Origin: Closterium sp. Naga37s-1
Lineage: Eukaryota > Streptophyta > Zygnematophyceae > Desmidiales > Closteriaceae
DNA length: 64,000 bases
Assembly (NCBI GenBank): GCA_947471745.1
Contig: CANJKZ010000084.1
Coordinates: forward strand, 4,766,501 to 4,830,500
Direction: 5' to 3'
Shown here: positions 45,797 to 56,900 of the stretch, one piece after another
Position numbering within the stretch: the first letter of the stretch is position 1
How the letters are laid out: the number at the start of each line of letters is the position of its first letter
Position numbers and translations under genes: made by a program
Notes under the pieces: generated by a model
Told to the model about the DNA's origin: nothing
Database searches by the model: none
The model's input: only the letters and a program-made list of their open reading frames with translations

Positions 45797-48700
45797 TCCC
45801 CCTCCGGTCGACCCTCTCCCGCCCCAGGGTCCTGCTCCCTCAGGTGTGTCTCAGGTAGACCCTCTCCCTGGTACTGTGCCTGTTGAGGTAGCTGGCGACT
45901 CAGGTGCTGCTCGAGGTGCTGCGTCAGGGGGTGCTGCGTCTGGTGGTGCGGAGCCTGGGGGTGCGGAGCCTGGGGGCGCTGAGTCTGAGGGTGCCGGGTC
46001 TGGGGGTGCTGAGCGTGGGGGTGCGGAGCTTGGGGGTGCTGAGACTGCTGGTGTGGAGCCTGGGGGTGCTGAGCCTGAGGGTGTTGAGCCTGGGGGTGCT
46101 GAGCCTGAGGGTGCGGAGTCTGGGGGTGCTGAGCCTCGGGGTACTGCTTCTGCTGGAGGTCCTGCGGGTGCTTCGCCACGCTTGTCTCCCCGGCCGGAGC
46201 CTCTCTCTCCCGCAGCAGCTGCGCGAGTGGTTTGCTCAGCGCACCCGCCTTCGGAGTGGAGCTACCAGCGCTAAAGACCCTGCCACAAGAGACACTGGAG
46301 CTGGAGGTGCTGGAGTTACTGCTGGAGCTGGTGGTACTGGAGGTGCTGCGGCTGCTGGTCTAGGAGGTGCTCGTACCAGGGGTACTGGAGCTGCCGGGAC
46401 TGGTGGTGTTGGGGGCGCTGGAGCTGGAGACCCTACGGAGCCTGGAGCTACTGAGTCTGGAGGCGCTAGAGCTGGAGGCCCATACGCTGGTGGCGCTGGA
46501 GCTGGAGGAGCTGGAGCTGGTGGCGCTGGAGCTGGAGGCACTGACACGGGAGGCGCTGGAGCTGGAGGAGCTGGAGCTGTTCACCCTGGAGCTGGAGATG
46601 CTGGAGCTGGGGGTGCTGGTGGTACTGGTGCTGGAGGCACTGTGCGGCCGCGACCGTACTTCATTCCCCTGCTTCAGCAAGTTCTTGGTGTCTCGTCTTC
46701 TACTGGCCTGACTCCTCCCCTACTGTGTCCACCGCCTGACCAGTCGCAGCCGCAGTTACGGCCAGCCTCCCCACTACCTGCTCCTTCTCCTTACTCTGAG
46801 CAGACCGGTGGCCTTACCGAGCATCGTGAGCCTGCGTCCCCTGTTCGCACTGGTCGTCGCGTTCCTCGTCCGCGTCCTCCTCCTGTCCCCGGCACACACG
46901 CTATGGCACTTCGTCCTTCCTCTGTTCCACTGCGTGTTCCTCTGCCTGCTCCTCCTGAGTCCTCTCTTCCTGCCATCCCTGACCCTGAGTCTGACCGCGC
47001 TCAAGCAGCCAGTCCTACTATCTCTCCTCTCCTCACCACTGTTGTCACTGACCCTTCTTTTGAGTCCACTGTTGCGTCTGCCCTAGTTGCTGAGCTTGTT
47101 GACTTTGCTGCTGCCTGTCGTCTAGACTACGCCACTGCTCTTGTTGCTGAGTCTGAGTCTGCCAGTCCTCTGTCCGTCGGGGGTGAGTGTGCTCTTCGCA
47201 CGGACGTCCTTGAGGACAAGCAGGAGGACTTTGAGTGTCTTGCAGCTGCTGTACCTTGTTTTGCTTCCTTGCTGCTTGCCCCTGAGGGAGACCCGGATGC
47301 TCCAGACATCCCGACCCCGCGCTCTTACGCAGAGGCGATTACGGGTCCTTACTCCTCTCTGTGGCAGACAGCCATGGATGCCAAGATGGCATCCTGGAAG
47401 TCCACAGGCACCTACGTCGACGCAGTTCCCCCGTCTGGGGCGAATATAGTCGATGGCATGTGGATTTTCAGGGTGAAGCGGCCGCCGGATTCTCCGCCTG
47501 CCTTCAAGGCGCGTTACGTTGCTCGAGGCTTCAGTCAGCGACACGGGGTCGACTACTTCCAGACTTTCTCCCCCACCCCGAAGATGACTACTCTTTGGGT
47601 GTTGTTGCACGTTGCTGCTCAGCGTGACTACGAGTTACACTCTCTGGACTTCAGTACAGCTTTCTTGCAGGGAAGTCTGCACGAGGAGATCTGGCTGCGC
47701 CACCCACCTGGCTTCACTGGGTCGTTTCCTGCAGGTACCCAGTGGAGCCTCCGGCAGCCAGTCTACGGTCTCCGCCAGGCGCCTTGTGAGTGGCACGACA
47801 CACTGAGGACTACACTTGGTGCTCTGGGGTTTACTCCTACTGCTGACCTGTCGCTGTTTCTACGCACCGACACGTCACTGCCACCGTTCTACGTCCTCCT
47901 CTACGTCGACGACCTGGTCTTTGTCACTGCTGACACTGAGGCACTGACCCTTGTGAAGTCGGAGCTGCGGAAGAGACACACCTGCACTGACCTAGGTGAA
48001 CTGCGCTGCTATCTTGGCTTGCAGATCACCCGCGACAGAGCACGGCACACCATCACACTAACTCAGTCACACATGGTGCACCAGGTCCTTCAGTGCTTCG
48101 GCTTCCAGTTCTCCTCGCCACAGCCCACTCCTCTGTCTACTGGCCACTCACTCTCAGCTCCACCTTCGGACGAGTCCGTAGAGCCAAGTGGTCCGTACCC
48201 AAAGCTTGTGGGTTGCCTCATGTACCTGATGACGTGCACACGACCTGACCTCGCGTACCCTCTCAGCCTCCTGGCTCGCTACGTGGCTCCCGGTAGGCAC
48301 CGAAAGGTGCACTGGGATGCTGTGAAGAGGGTACTGCGTTACCTGTGCAGTACGTCAGGCATGGGGCTCGTTCTTGGAGGACGGGGTCCAATTGTCCTCA
48401 CTGGTCACGCAGACGCTTCTTGGGTTTGACGACTCAGCTACGTTGCGGTCGTCATAGGGTTACACCTTCAGCCTCGGTTCTGGCTCCGTTTCCTGGCGGT
48501 CTACCCACTCGTCTTCGGTTCTGAGCTCCAGTTGTGAGGCTGAGATCTACGCAGGGGCCATGGCTGCACAGGAGCTATGCTGGCTCACCTACTTGCTGAC
48601 TAACTTGGGAGAGCAACCTCGTTCGCCTCCAGTTCTGTACGTAGACAACAAGGCCATGATTTCCTTGTGTCAGGAGCATAGACTAGAGCACCGAACGAAG

Positions 48701-48886
48701 CAAATCGCTCTGCGATACTTCCTTGCTCGAGAGTTGCAGCAGCGTGGCCAGCTTCGTCTTGCGTACGTGGCCACTAGGGCCAACATTGCTGATATATTCA
48801 CCAAGGCACTTCCGCCTGGTGATCATCAGCGCTTCTCTACTGTGTTAGGCCTTGTGCCTACTTTGCCTCACTTGCTCACTATGTGA
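45797..48886 (+). pseudogene. E4 linker-RT-RNase H remnant
   Basis: Starts at the integrase/linker border (GTVPVEVAGDSGAARGAASG from 45870), passes the Gly/Ala/Glu repeats, changes frame at about 45980 in the linker, then is open as RT (MWIFRVKRPPDSPPAFKARY, LYVDDLVFVTAD) and early RNase H to 48429. An extra T near 48424 (TGGGTTTGACGAC) shifts the frame, and the rest of RNase H follows from about 48560 to the stop at 48886 (PHLLTM). Gag, protease and integrase are absent. Confidence 0.87.
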
Positions 48887-49090
48887 CTTTGCTTGTACTG
48901 TGATCTATATATATACCTGCATGCTTACACTTGCTAGGGTATGATCACTGTATTGTTTGTTCTCTTTTATATAACTCTGCATGTGAACTGGCCTTGTGGC
49001 CCTTTGCTTGTGCTCGGACTGTGTGGTGATTTTGTGATCCAGCCTGAGCTTGCTTTGCTTTTCTTGACTGGTCTTGTGACCACTTGTTCT

Positions 49091-49113
49091 CCCCCACTTT
49101 GCCTATGGGGGTG
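49091..49113 (+). other. E4 polypurine tract hairpin
   Basis: CCCCCACTTTGCCTATGGGG with GTG to the LTR border. Confidence 0.75.
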
Positions 49114-49245
49114 TGTCAGAATGTTATAGTGCTTATATTTCTGTAGGTTATAGTGGGGTAGCCCATAAGGGGTACAACCCAATTAGGGTTAGTACTTGTA
49201 CCCAACTTCTGTTCAATTCATTCATTCTTGATCGTTAGTTTGACA
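49114..49245 (+). repeat. E4 3' LTR (132 bp)
   Basis: TGTCAGAATGTTATAGTGC to AGTTTGACA, followed by GAGTT. Confidence 0.92.
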
Positions 49246-49250
49246 GAGTT

Positions 49251-50318
49251 ATTGCGCCTTTCGTCAGCGGCCTTTCGCTTGTAGGAGCGATCAATAGTGT
49301 GCCCGGGCTTCTTTCAGTATTTGCATAATCTCCCTTCTTTCTATGTTGCTCCCCTTCAGTCGCTCCAGTAAAGAATACCAACTTCTCCTGCTTGCTGTTC
49401 TTCTCATTGTATAGGTCAATCTCCTTCTGCTCGGAGAGAAGCGTGGCGCAGAGGGCGAACTCGGAAATAGTTGCTCGAGCTCACAGCAACGATTGGCATT
49501 GGCGCCAATCGGGTCCAAGGCCGGAGAGAACCATCGAGACGAACATGTCGTCGGGGACAGTTCCGCCGCACTTCTTAATGTGTTCGCGCAGATTGCGGCA
49601 CCGATTGATATACGGTCCCGCTTTCTCCCCTTGTTGCACTTTAACCGATGTCAGTTGGCTGAGCAGGCGACTCATTGTAATGGGGTCTGTTGCCATGTAT
49701 GAATTTTTCAGGTGCTCCCAAGATGCATACGCGGGTGCCCACTCCGACTTGTAAGAGCGAATGCCAAGCAGCTCGTAGGGGGAGAGGTTTCGGAGAAGGG
49801 TGGTGTATGCAAGAAGAGATTCGTGGTATTATTGATGCTTCTCCTGGATGGTTTCCTTCCAATGGAAAAGGTAAGCTTCCGTCGTAGTACATCCAGATAT
49901 GAGTGGTTGTTGCGAGGAGTTCGAATTCGAAGCTTGACGTGTATAAATCCTTGTCGTCAAATTGGGTTGAGGTCTTCAGCTTTGAGGTCAAAACGAACTT
50001 AGTTTGCAGGGTCGCGATTGTTTCTGACTGCACTCGTTGTTGACTGTCTTGTGCAGGAGCTGAAGCTTGACAGTTGTCAAAGGTAAAAGACCTCTCGAAG
50101 TTGACGCGGCGGTCTTCTCCAGAGAGGGGGAGTCCAGCAACTCCTCTTGCGTAACTTGAGCCATCGATGCTCATGGCTTGATGGCTCTCAAAGCGTTGAT
50201 GCCGGCGACTAGCTGATCAACGAGAGCGGCCCTGACGGAAGTCACCGCTAATGGTGCAGTAGGTGTTGCTGGTGGTGGGCCCAGAGAGTCTAAAGTGGCT
50301 TCTCCTTCGGGAGCCATT
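49251..50318 (-). pseudogene. A3 gag N-terminal region
   Basis: A frame starts at ATG 50318 (MAPEGEATLDSLGPPPATPT) and stops after about 48 codons. An overlapping frame from 50174 (MSIDGSSYARG) continues with a Copia-type gag: LQTKFVLTSKLKTSTQFDDK, MYYDGSLPFPLEG, then a frame change near 49860-49700 and TDPITMSRLLSQLTSVKVQQ, INRCRNLREHIKKCGGTVPD, GLGPDWRQCQSLL. MSIDGSSYARG matches the MSLDGSSYARGNQQ motif of A2. Interrupted by E4. Confidence 0.75.
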
Positions 50319-50336
50319 GTAATGCAGAGTTGTAGT

Positions 50337-50782
50337 TGTTGGGCTGAAAAAGCCCTTAGGATCTTTGCAGGACAGAATTCAAGGGTAGGACAATGTAATA
50401 GCGGAAGCGTTTAATAAAAAGGATTGTGAACCACCTTGCGCTAGTATGTGAGGGCAAAGTTGATTGATTAAAACAAAGAGATACAAGCTTTTATAAGGAT
50501 ACAGGGAATATGAAAAGATACGGTTAATAACTGTTTTACTGTTGCTGTTGCGGTTCGATACAGTGTCGACTCGGGCAACTGCTCAGTATCGAGACATTTG
50601 TTTGTCCTTGCTGTCGCGCTGCATTTGTCAGGTCAAAGGTCGCTGACTTTTGACTTTCGCGTAACCTCCAGTAGTTGTTCAACCTCCGAGGGTTGACTCG
50701 CTGATGTTTCGATATGATCTGCTTCGCTTCTGTCTTGGTATTTCGACACGACAGAGGCGCTTTAAATCAGTTGTTTCCAACA
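50337..50782 (-). repeat. A2 3' LTR (446 bp)
   Basis: Plus strand TGTTGGGCTGAAAAAGCCC to GTTGTTTCCAACA, next to CTCCCCTTCAATTC (polypurine tract complement). Holds a dense GTCAA/TTGAC cluster at about 50630-50700, including GTCAGGTCAAAGGTCGCTGA. Confidence 0.93.
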
Positions 50783-52388
50783 CTCCCCTTCAATTCTGGA
50801 GTGTCGCTGCTGGTGACGTGGCTCTGTCCAGTCAGCAGCATGCAATATTCGAACTTCGACTTTCCGAGCTTCTTGGTCAAGTAATCAGCTGCCATCTCGG
50901 ATGTGGGGCAGTAAGACAGCTCAAGTCTCCCCTTCTCGATCTCGTCCTTTACGAAGAAATATCGCAGGGAGATATGCTTCGTCCTGTTCGCGAATCCATT
51001 TTTGTTGGCTATGCAAATTGCCGACTGGTTGTCGTAGAATAGGGAGAAGCTGGGTAACTGGGCCAGCTTCGCTTCCTCCAGAAGTTCGCGAAGGTACAGT
51101 CCTTCCTTGGTGGCTGAGCAGAGTGCGATATATTCAGCTTCAGCTGAGGAGAGAGCGATTAATTCCTGTTTGTTCGACTGCCATGAAATAGGTCCGATAG
51201 GCTCGAGGCGGTAGATGTAGCCTGTGCGCGAGCGCCTGTTGTCAGGATCTCCGGCGTGGTCGGCGTCGACGTACCCGATTAGCTTGGGCGTTGTAGTTTT
51301 GCTCTTGTAGTAGATTAGGCCGATCGTCGGAGTACTAACGAGGTAGTGAAGGGCGCGGTCTAGTTCCGCCATGTGTTCAGCTTCAGGCCTTTTGAGGTAG
51401 GTGGCGAGTTGACTTGCGGAGTATGATAGGTCCGGGCGGCAGGTAACGGCCGCAAAGAGAAGACATCCAAGCTTTCTCTGGTAGTTGCGTGTGCCGGCGG
51501 GCTTTAGTGGAGCAGATTCTGCCTTGTTGTTTCCTGCCGTGTAGCGGTATGGCGTAGAGATGGTGGTAGGTGTAAGTGAGAAACGTTTGGCTATGGTGCC
51601 GGCGTACTTTGCAGCGTTGAGGTAGATCGCGCTTTCCCCTTCCTGGATATTAAGGCCGAGATATTGCGTGACGGTAGATGAGACTGTGAGTGTGAGATCT
51701 CTCTGTAACTCCCCTTCGAACCAGGTAGTAACGTTGTCGGTCGATCCGATGTAGAGTAGATCGTCTACGTAGACAATCAATAGAATGTAGTCGTCGCCTT
51801 TCGTGAGCCGGTACATGCCTTGGTCGTGAGGTAGCTGCCGGAATCCGATGCGAGTGAGTCGAGCGTGTAGGTACTGCTGCCATAGTCTCGGGGCCTGTTT
51901 GATCCCGTACAGGGATTTTTGCAGCTGACAGACTTGATTGGGCTCTCCGTGGGAACCATGTGGGAGTTCGACGCAGATTTCGGCGTCAACAGGTGCGTAA
52001 AGGAATGCATTGGCGACGTCGATTTGCCGCAGTTTCTTTTTCTTCGTCGCGGCGATCGCGAGAAGAATCCGTAGTGAGGTGTGTCGACTGACCGGGGCGA
52101 ATGTCTCGGTGAAATCGCGTCCGTGCTCTTGGTCGAAGCCGCGTACGACCCATCGTGCCTTGTACTTGTCAATGGTGCCGTCTGCTTTCGTCTTCACACG
52201 GAAGACCCACTTCCCGGTGAGTATTGTCTTGTTTCGTGCCACGCCGATAGGGACCATTTTCCATGTGTTGCACTCCTTCAGTGCTTCGAGTTCCTTGTCC
52301 ATGGCTTCACGCCATTTTTCCCTATGTTCCCCCCCCAGAGCCTGCTGAACTATGGCAGGCTCCTTAGGAGTGTCGGTGCCGTGGACCG
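50767..52388 (-). CDS. A2 reverse transcriptase and RNase H
   Basis: One frame from the E5 junction to a stop at 50767, which lies inside the 3' LTR. Order: linker (EPAIVQQALGGEHREKWREA), RT start NTWKMVPIGVARNKTIL, GKWVFRVKTKADGTIDKYKA, ETFAPVSRHTSLRILLAIAA, KQAPRLWQQYL, active site LIVYVDDLLYIG, and RNase H with D in YVDADHAGD, E in SSAEAEYIAL and D in LFYDNQSAICIA. The C-terminal part RLELSYCPTSEMAADYLTKK is typical. All catalytic residues of both domains are present. It was separated from its promoter half by E5, so it is a 3' fragment of an otherwise sound polyprotein. Confidence 0.9.
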
Positions 52389-52512
52389 TGTCAGATTTAT
52401 ATGACATAGCTACTGTAGGCTATAGTGGGGTAGCACATATGGGGTACAGTTTTCTAGGGTTTGCTTTTGTACCCAACTTTCCCTTAGTCAATTCATTCCT
52501 CATTTCTTCACA
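52389..52512 (+). repeat. E5 5' LTR (124 bp)
   Basis: TGTCAGATTTATATGACATA to TTTCTTCACA. Keeps GGGTACA..TGTACCC although the loop has changed. Identical to the 3' LTR. Confidence 0.94.
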
Positions 52513-52541
52513 TGGTATAGAGCAGGTTCCCTAGTGGGAAC
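52513..52541 (+). other. E5 primer-binding site and post-PBS hairpin
   Basis: TGGTATAGAGC (52513-52523), then GTTCCCTAGTGGGAAC (52526-52541), a perfect 6-bp stem with loop TAGT, then GGGCCCACCAC. The stem sequence differs from the other E elements but pairing is kept. Confidence 0.8.
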
Positions 52542-52639
52542 GCTTCCTTGGGCCCACCACTGAAACCTTTTTTTTCTGACCGGAGCGACAGTCGCTCCTG
52601 CCCGAGGCGCGCCTTGTGGGCCGCCCTTCTGTCGAGCTC

Positions 52640-53530
52640 TCTTAGAGGCCCCTCTCACGGCCCCTCGCGCCACCCTTAGCGGCCCCGTCGCCGCCCCTAG
52701 CGGCCCCGTTGCCGCCCTTCCAGGCCCCTTGCGGCCCCTAGCGGCCCCATTGCCGCCCCTACGCGGCCCCGTAGCCGCCCCTAGCGGCCCTGTTGCCGCC
52801 CTTAGCGGCCCCGTTGCCGCCTCCCTCCCTACGCGGCCCCGTTGCCGCCCCTACGCGGCCCCGTCACCGCCCCTAGCGGCCCCGTCGCCGCCCCTACGCG
52901 GCCCCGTCGCCGCCCCTAGCGGCCCCGTAGCCGCTCCCCTCCCTACGCGGCCCCGTCGCCGCCCCTACGCGGCCCCGTTGCCGCCCCTAGCGGCCCCGTC
53001 GCCGCCCCTAGCGGCCCCGTCGCCGCTCCCCTCCCTACGCGGCCCCGTAGCCGCCCCTACGCGGCCCCGTCGCCGCCCTTACGCGGCCCCGTCGCCGCCC
53101 CTAGCGGCCCCGTCGCCGCTCCCCTCCCTACGCGGCCCCGTCGCCGCCCCTACGCGGCCCCGTCGCCGCCCCTAGCGGCCCCGTCGCCGCCCCTACGCGG
53201 CCCCGTCGCCGCCCCTAACGGCCCCGTCGCCTCCTCCCTCCCTACGCGGCCCCGTCGCCGCCCCTAGCGGCCCCGTCGCCGCCTCCCTCCCTACGCGGCC
53301 CCGTCGCCGCCCCTACGCGGCCTCGTCGCCGCCCCTACGCGGCCCCGTCGCCGCCCCTAGCGGCCCCGTCGCCGCTTCCCTCCCTACGCGGCCCCGTCGC
53401 CGCCCCTACGCGGCCTCGTAGCCGCCCCTACGCGGCCCCGTCGCCGCCCCTAGCGGCCCCGTCGCCGCTCCCCGCCCCTAGCGGCCCCGTCGCTGCCCCT
53501 ACCCGGCCCCGTCGCCGCCCCTAGCGAGCA
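52640..53530 (+). repeat. E5 GC-rich leader minisatellite
   Basis: About 40 units of about 20 bp: GGCCCCGTCGCCGCCCCTAG, alternating with CTACGC variants and CTCCCTCCCTACGC blocks in a higher-order pattern. No coding content can be defended. Confidence 0.9.
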
Positions 53531-53574
53531 GCCGAGCCGCCGAGCCGCCCAGCAGCTGAGCCGCCGAGTCGCCC

Positions 53575-53800
53575 AGCAGCCGAGCCGCCCCTGGAGCAGC
53601 CGCCACTGCAGCAGCCGCCCCTGGAGCAGCCGCCACTGCAGCAGCCGCCCCTGGAGCAGCCGCCACTGCAGCAGCCGCCCCTGGAGCAGCCGCCACTGCA
53701 GCAGCCGCCACTGCAGCAGCCGCCCCTGGAGCAGCCGCCTCTGGAGCAGTCGCCCCTACAACTGCCGCCCCTGGAGCAGCCACCCCTGCAGCTGCCGCGG
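53575..53800 (+). repeat. E5 30-bp repeat (GAGCAGCCGCC/CTGCAGCAGCC)
   Basis: Tandem copies of CTGGAGCAGCCGCCACTGCA and GCAGCCGCCC, about six units. A TGA at 53870 in the pol frame lies between this array and the start codon. Confidence 0.85.
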
Positions 53801-53956
53801 AGCTCTCGCTCTACAGTGGTAGCGGCCTCGCCGTTGCCGTCGTCGTACGCCTGCCCTTCTCGCCACTGGTGAGCACTGCCCCGCCCGTACTGCTGTTACT
53901 GCTGCTCTTACTGCTGCTGCTCTTTCTACTGCTACTGCTGCTCCTGGCGTGGCCAG

Positions 53957-56900
53957 ATGCAGCTCCAGCGTCGCCCGCGTGAGTCCCTCACCCCCCAACA
54001 GCTTCGTGCGTGGTACGCTAGTTGGGGTTGTCGGGGTGGCTGTAGTGGGAGTCGTCCTGGAGTGAGTAGTTCCACAGCTGCTTGTAGTGGCCAGGTGCAA
54101 CTGCAGCGTCGCCCGCGTGAGTCCCTCACCCCCCAACAGCTTCGTGAGTGGTACGCTAGTTGGGGTTGTCGAGGTGGCCGTAGTGGGAGTCGTCCTGGAG
54201 TGAGTAGTTCGGCAGCTGCTTGTAGTGGCCAGGTGCAGCTTCAGCGTCGTCCGCGAGCAGTCCTTTCGCCCCAGCAGCTTCGTGAGTGGTACGCTCAGCG
54301 TGACGGATCACGGGGTACTGCTCGCTGTCCATACGTCATTCGCACTGGTGCTCGGACTGGTCAGCCTTGCGGGACGTTGGGTCACGCAGAGTCCCACTGC
54401 TTCGCCCGTCTGAGCGACGCCTGGCGTACGGAGTTTGGCGACGCGGCTGAGCTCCCCGACTGGGTGGAGCTGCTTCGGCTGCGGGTAGATATCTATACTC
54501 TTGACTATGATGCTATCCTCACTGCCATGTATGCATTGCCTACTAGTGATGAGGGTGACTGTTACCTGTGTGTTCCGCCTGACCCGGGCATTGAGGCTGA
54601 TGCTCTAGGTGCTGGTGAGGCTGCTGCTCTAGGTGCTAGTGCGTCTGCTGCCCCAGGTGCTGGTGAGTCTGCTCTCTCAGGTACCACGTCGTCTCAGGCC
54701 TTACACACCTTCACTCTTGACTCGGGTGCTTCCCGCTCCTTCTTTCGAGACCGCACCACGCTTACGCCGCTCAGTCGGCCGGTTGCGGTCTCCCTGGCAG
54801 ACCCCTCTGAGGGTCCTGTCCTTGCTCACTTCTCCACTGTCCTCCCGTGTCCGGCGGCCCCCTCTGGCACCCTGTCTGGTCTTTACCTCCCCTCGTTCTC
54901 TACGAACTTGGTGAGTGGTGCTGACCTACAGGATGCGGGGGTTCACCAGTTCACTCCTGCGAGTCAGCGGGTGACCCACTGCACGGACGCTCGGACAGGC
55001 CGACACCTGGCCACGTTTACACGTCGGCCGGGGTCGAGCCTGTACACACTGACCACTGCGTCTCCTCCAGTCACTGCGTCTGGTCAGGTAGCTGCGTCGG
55101 GTCAGGTGTTTGCTGCAGCGTCCAGGTCTGGTCCTGAGTCTGCCCCCTGTTCGTGTCGCCTCCTGTCTCACGAGACTCTCCTCTGGCACCACCGCCTTGG
55201 TCACCCCTCCCTGCTTCGTCTCCGAGGCATGGCCTCCCGTGTCCTTGTCTCTGGTCTTCCCCGGTCCCTCCCTCCCCTTCCTCCGGGGCCTGGCCCTACC
55301 TGCGTCCCCTGTGTCGAGGGGCGGCAGCGGGCTGCCCCTCACTCCTCCCAGTTTCCTCCGACAGAGGCCCCGCTGCAGACGCTTCACATGGACGTGTGGG
55401 GCCCGGCCCGCGTCCGTGGACAGGGTCACGAGCGCTACTTCCTGCTGGTGGTTGACGACTACTCGCGTTACACCACAGTCTTCCCCTTGCGCAGCAAGGG
55501 TGATGTCACTGAGGTGTTGATCGACTGGATCCGCGCAGCTCGTCTCCAGCTCAGGCAGAGCTTCGGCTCGGACTTTCCTGTTCTGCGTCTGCACTCTGAC
55601 AGAGGTGGAGAGTTCTCCTCTGGCCTTCTGCGAGCCTACTGTCGTGCACGAGGCATCCGCCAGACCTTCACGCTTCCGGACTCTCCACAGCAAAATGGGA
55701 TTGCTGAGCGCCGCATTGGCATGGTCATGGACGTCGCCCGTACGTCCATGATGCATGCGGCTGCCCCCCATTTTCTGTGGCCGTTTGCGGTTCGGTACGC
55801 GGCGCATCAGATCAACCTTCACCCCAGGGTCTCCATGCCGGAGACCTCCCCAGCCTTGCTGTGGACGGGGAAGGTTGGCGATGCGTCTGCGTTCCGTGTC
55901 TGGGGATCTCGGGCGTTTGTCCGCGACTTGTCTGCGGACAAGCTGTCCCCTCGTGCTGCTCCTTGCGTCTTCCTTGGCTTCCCCCCTGACGCGCCAGGGT
56001 GGCAGTTCTACCACCCCACCTCTCGCCGTGTTCTGTCCTCCCAGGACGTCACGTTTGACGAGTCGGTCCCCTACTACCGCCTCTTCCCCTACCGCACTCC
56101 GTCCCTCCCCCCGCCACCGCTCTTCCTTGTACCAGGTCCCCCCCCGGTAGACCCCCTCCCCCCTCAGGGTCCTGCCCCTTCAGGTGTGTCCCAGGTAGAC
56201 GCAGTCGAGCCTGTCGAGGTTACTGGTGACTCTGGTGCTGCTGAGGGTGCTGAGCCTGGGGGTGCTGACTCTGGGGGTGCTGAGCGTGTGGGTGCTACGC
56301 CTGGGGGTGCTGAGCCTGAGGGTGCTACTACTGGGGGTCCTGAGCCTGGGGGTGCTGAGCCTGGGGGTGCTACTACTGGGGGTGCTGAGCCTGGGGGTGC
56401 TGAGCCTGGGGGTGCTACGCCTGGGGGTGCTGAGCCTGGGGGTGCCACGCCTGGAGGTGCTGAGCTTGGGGGTGCGGAGCCTGAGGGAGCTGGGCCTGCT
56501 CGTGTGGCGTCTGGCGGTGCTGAGCCTGGAGGTTCTCCGGGTGCTTCGTCTCGGCGGGAGCCACTCTCTCCACAGGAGCTGCGCGAGTGGTTTGCCCGGC
56601 GCTGGAGGCGTGCTGCTGGAGCTGGAGGCTCTTCGGCTGCTGAGGGTGCTGGTGCCGCGGGTCCCGGAGGTGCTCGTACTGGGAGTACTGGAGCTGCTGG
56701 GCCTGCGGGTACGACTGGAGCTGGAGCTGCTGAGGGTGTTGGCGCTGAGGCTACTGCTGTCGGTCCTGGAGGCGGTCCTGCTGGGGGTGCTACTGGTGCT
56801 GCTGGAGGTACTGGAGCTGGAGGTGCTGCTGGCGCTGGTGCTGCCGCTGGGGGTACTGGTGCTGTCCCTGCTGTGTCTGGAGTCGCCGCGCGGCCTCGGC

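Larger units (their letters stand above)
45398..49245 (+). mobile_element. Copia element E4, internally deleted and partly inverted
   Basis: 132-bp LTRs at 45398-45529 and 49114-49245 with seven differences. GAGTT is duplicated at 45393-45397 and 49246-49250. Inside, a gag fragment of about 145 bp lies in reverse orientation (about 45652-45796) and the direct sequence resumes at the end of the integrase region. Plus strand, antisense to A3 gag. It has the most diverged LTR pair of the E elements. Confidence 0.92.

Noticed and set aside
50262..50287. GGGCCCACCAC in the A3 gag as a shared packaging motif with E elements
   Set aside because: It lies in the coding frame (LGPPPA) far from the primer-binding site, with no hairpin in front. 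Chance is likely for an 11-mer in GC-rich DNA.
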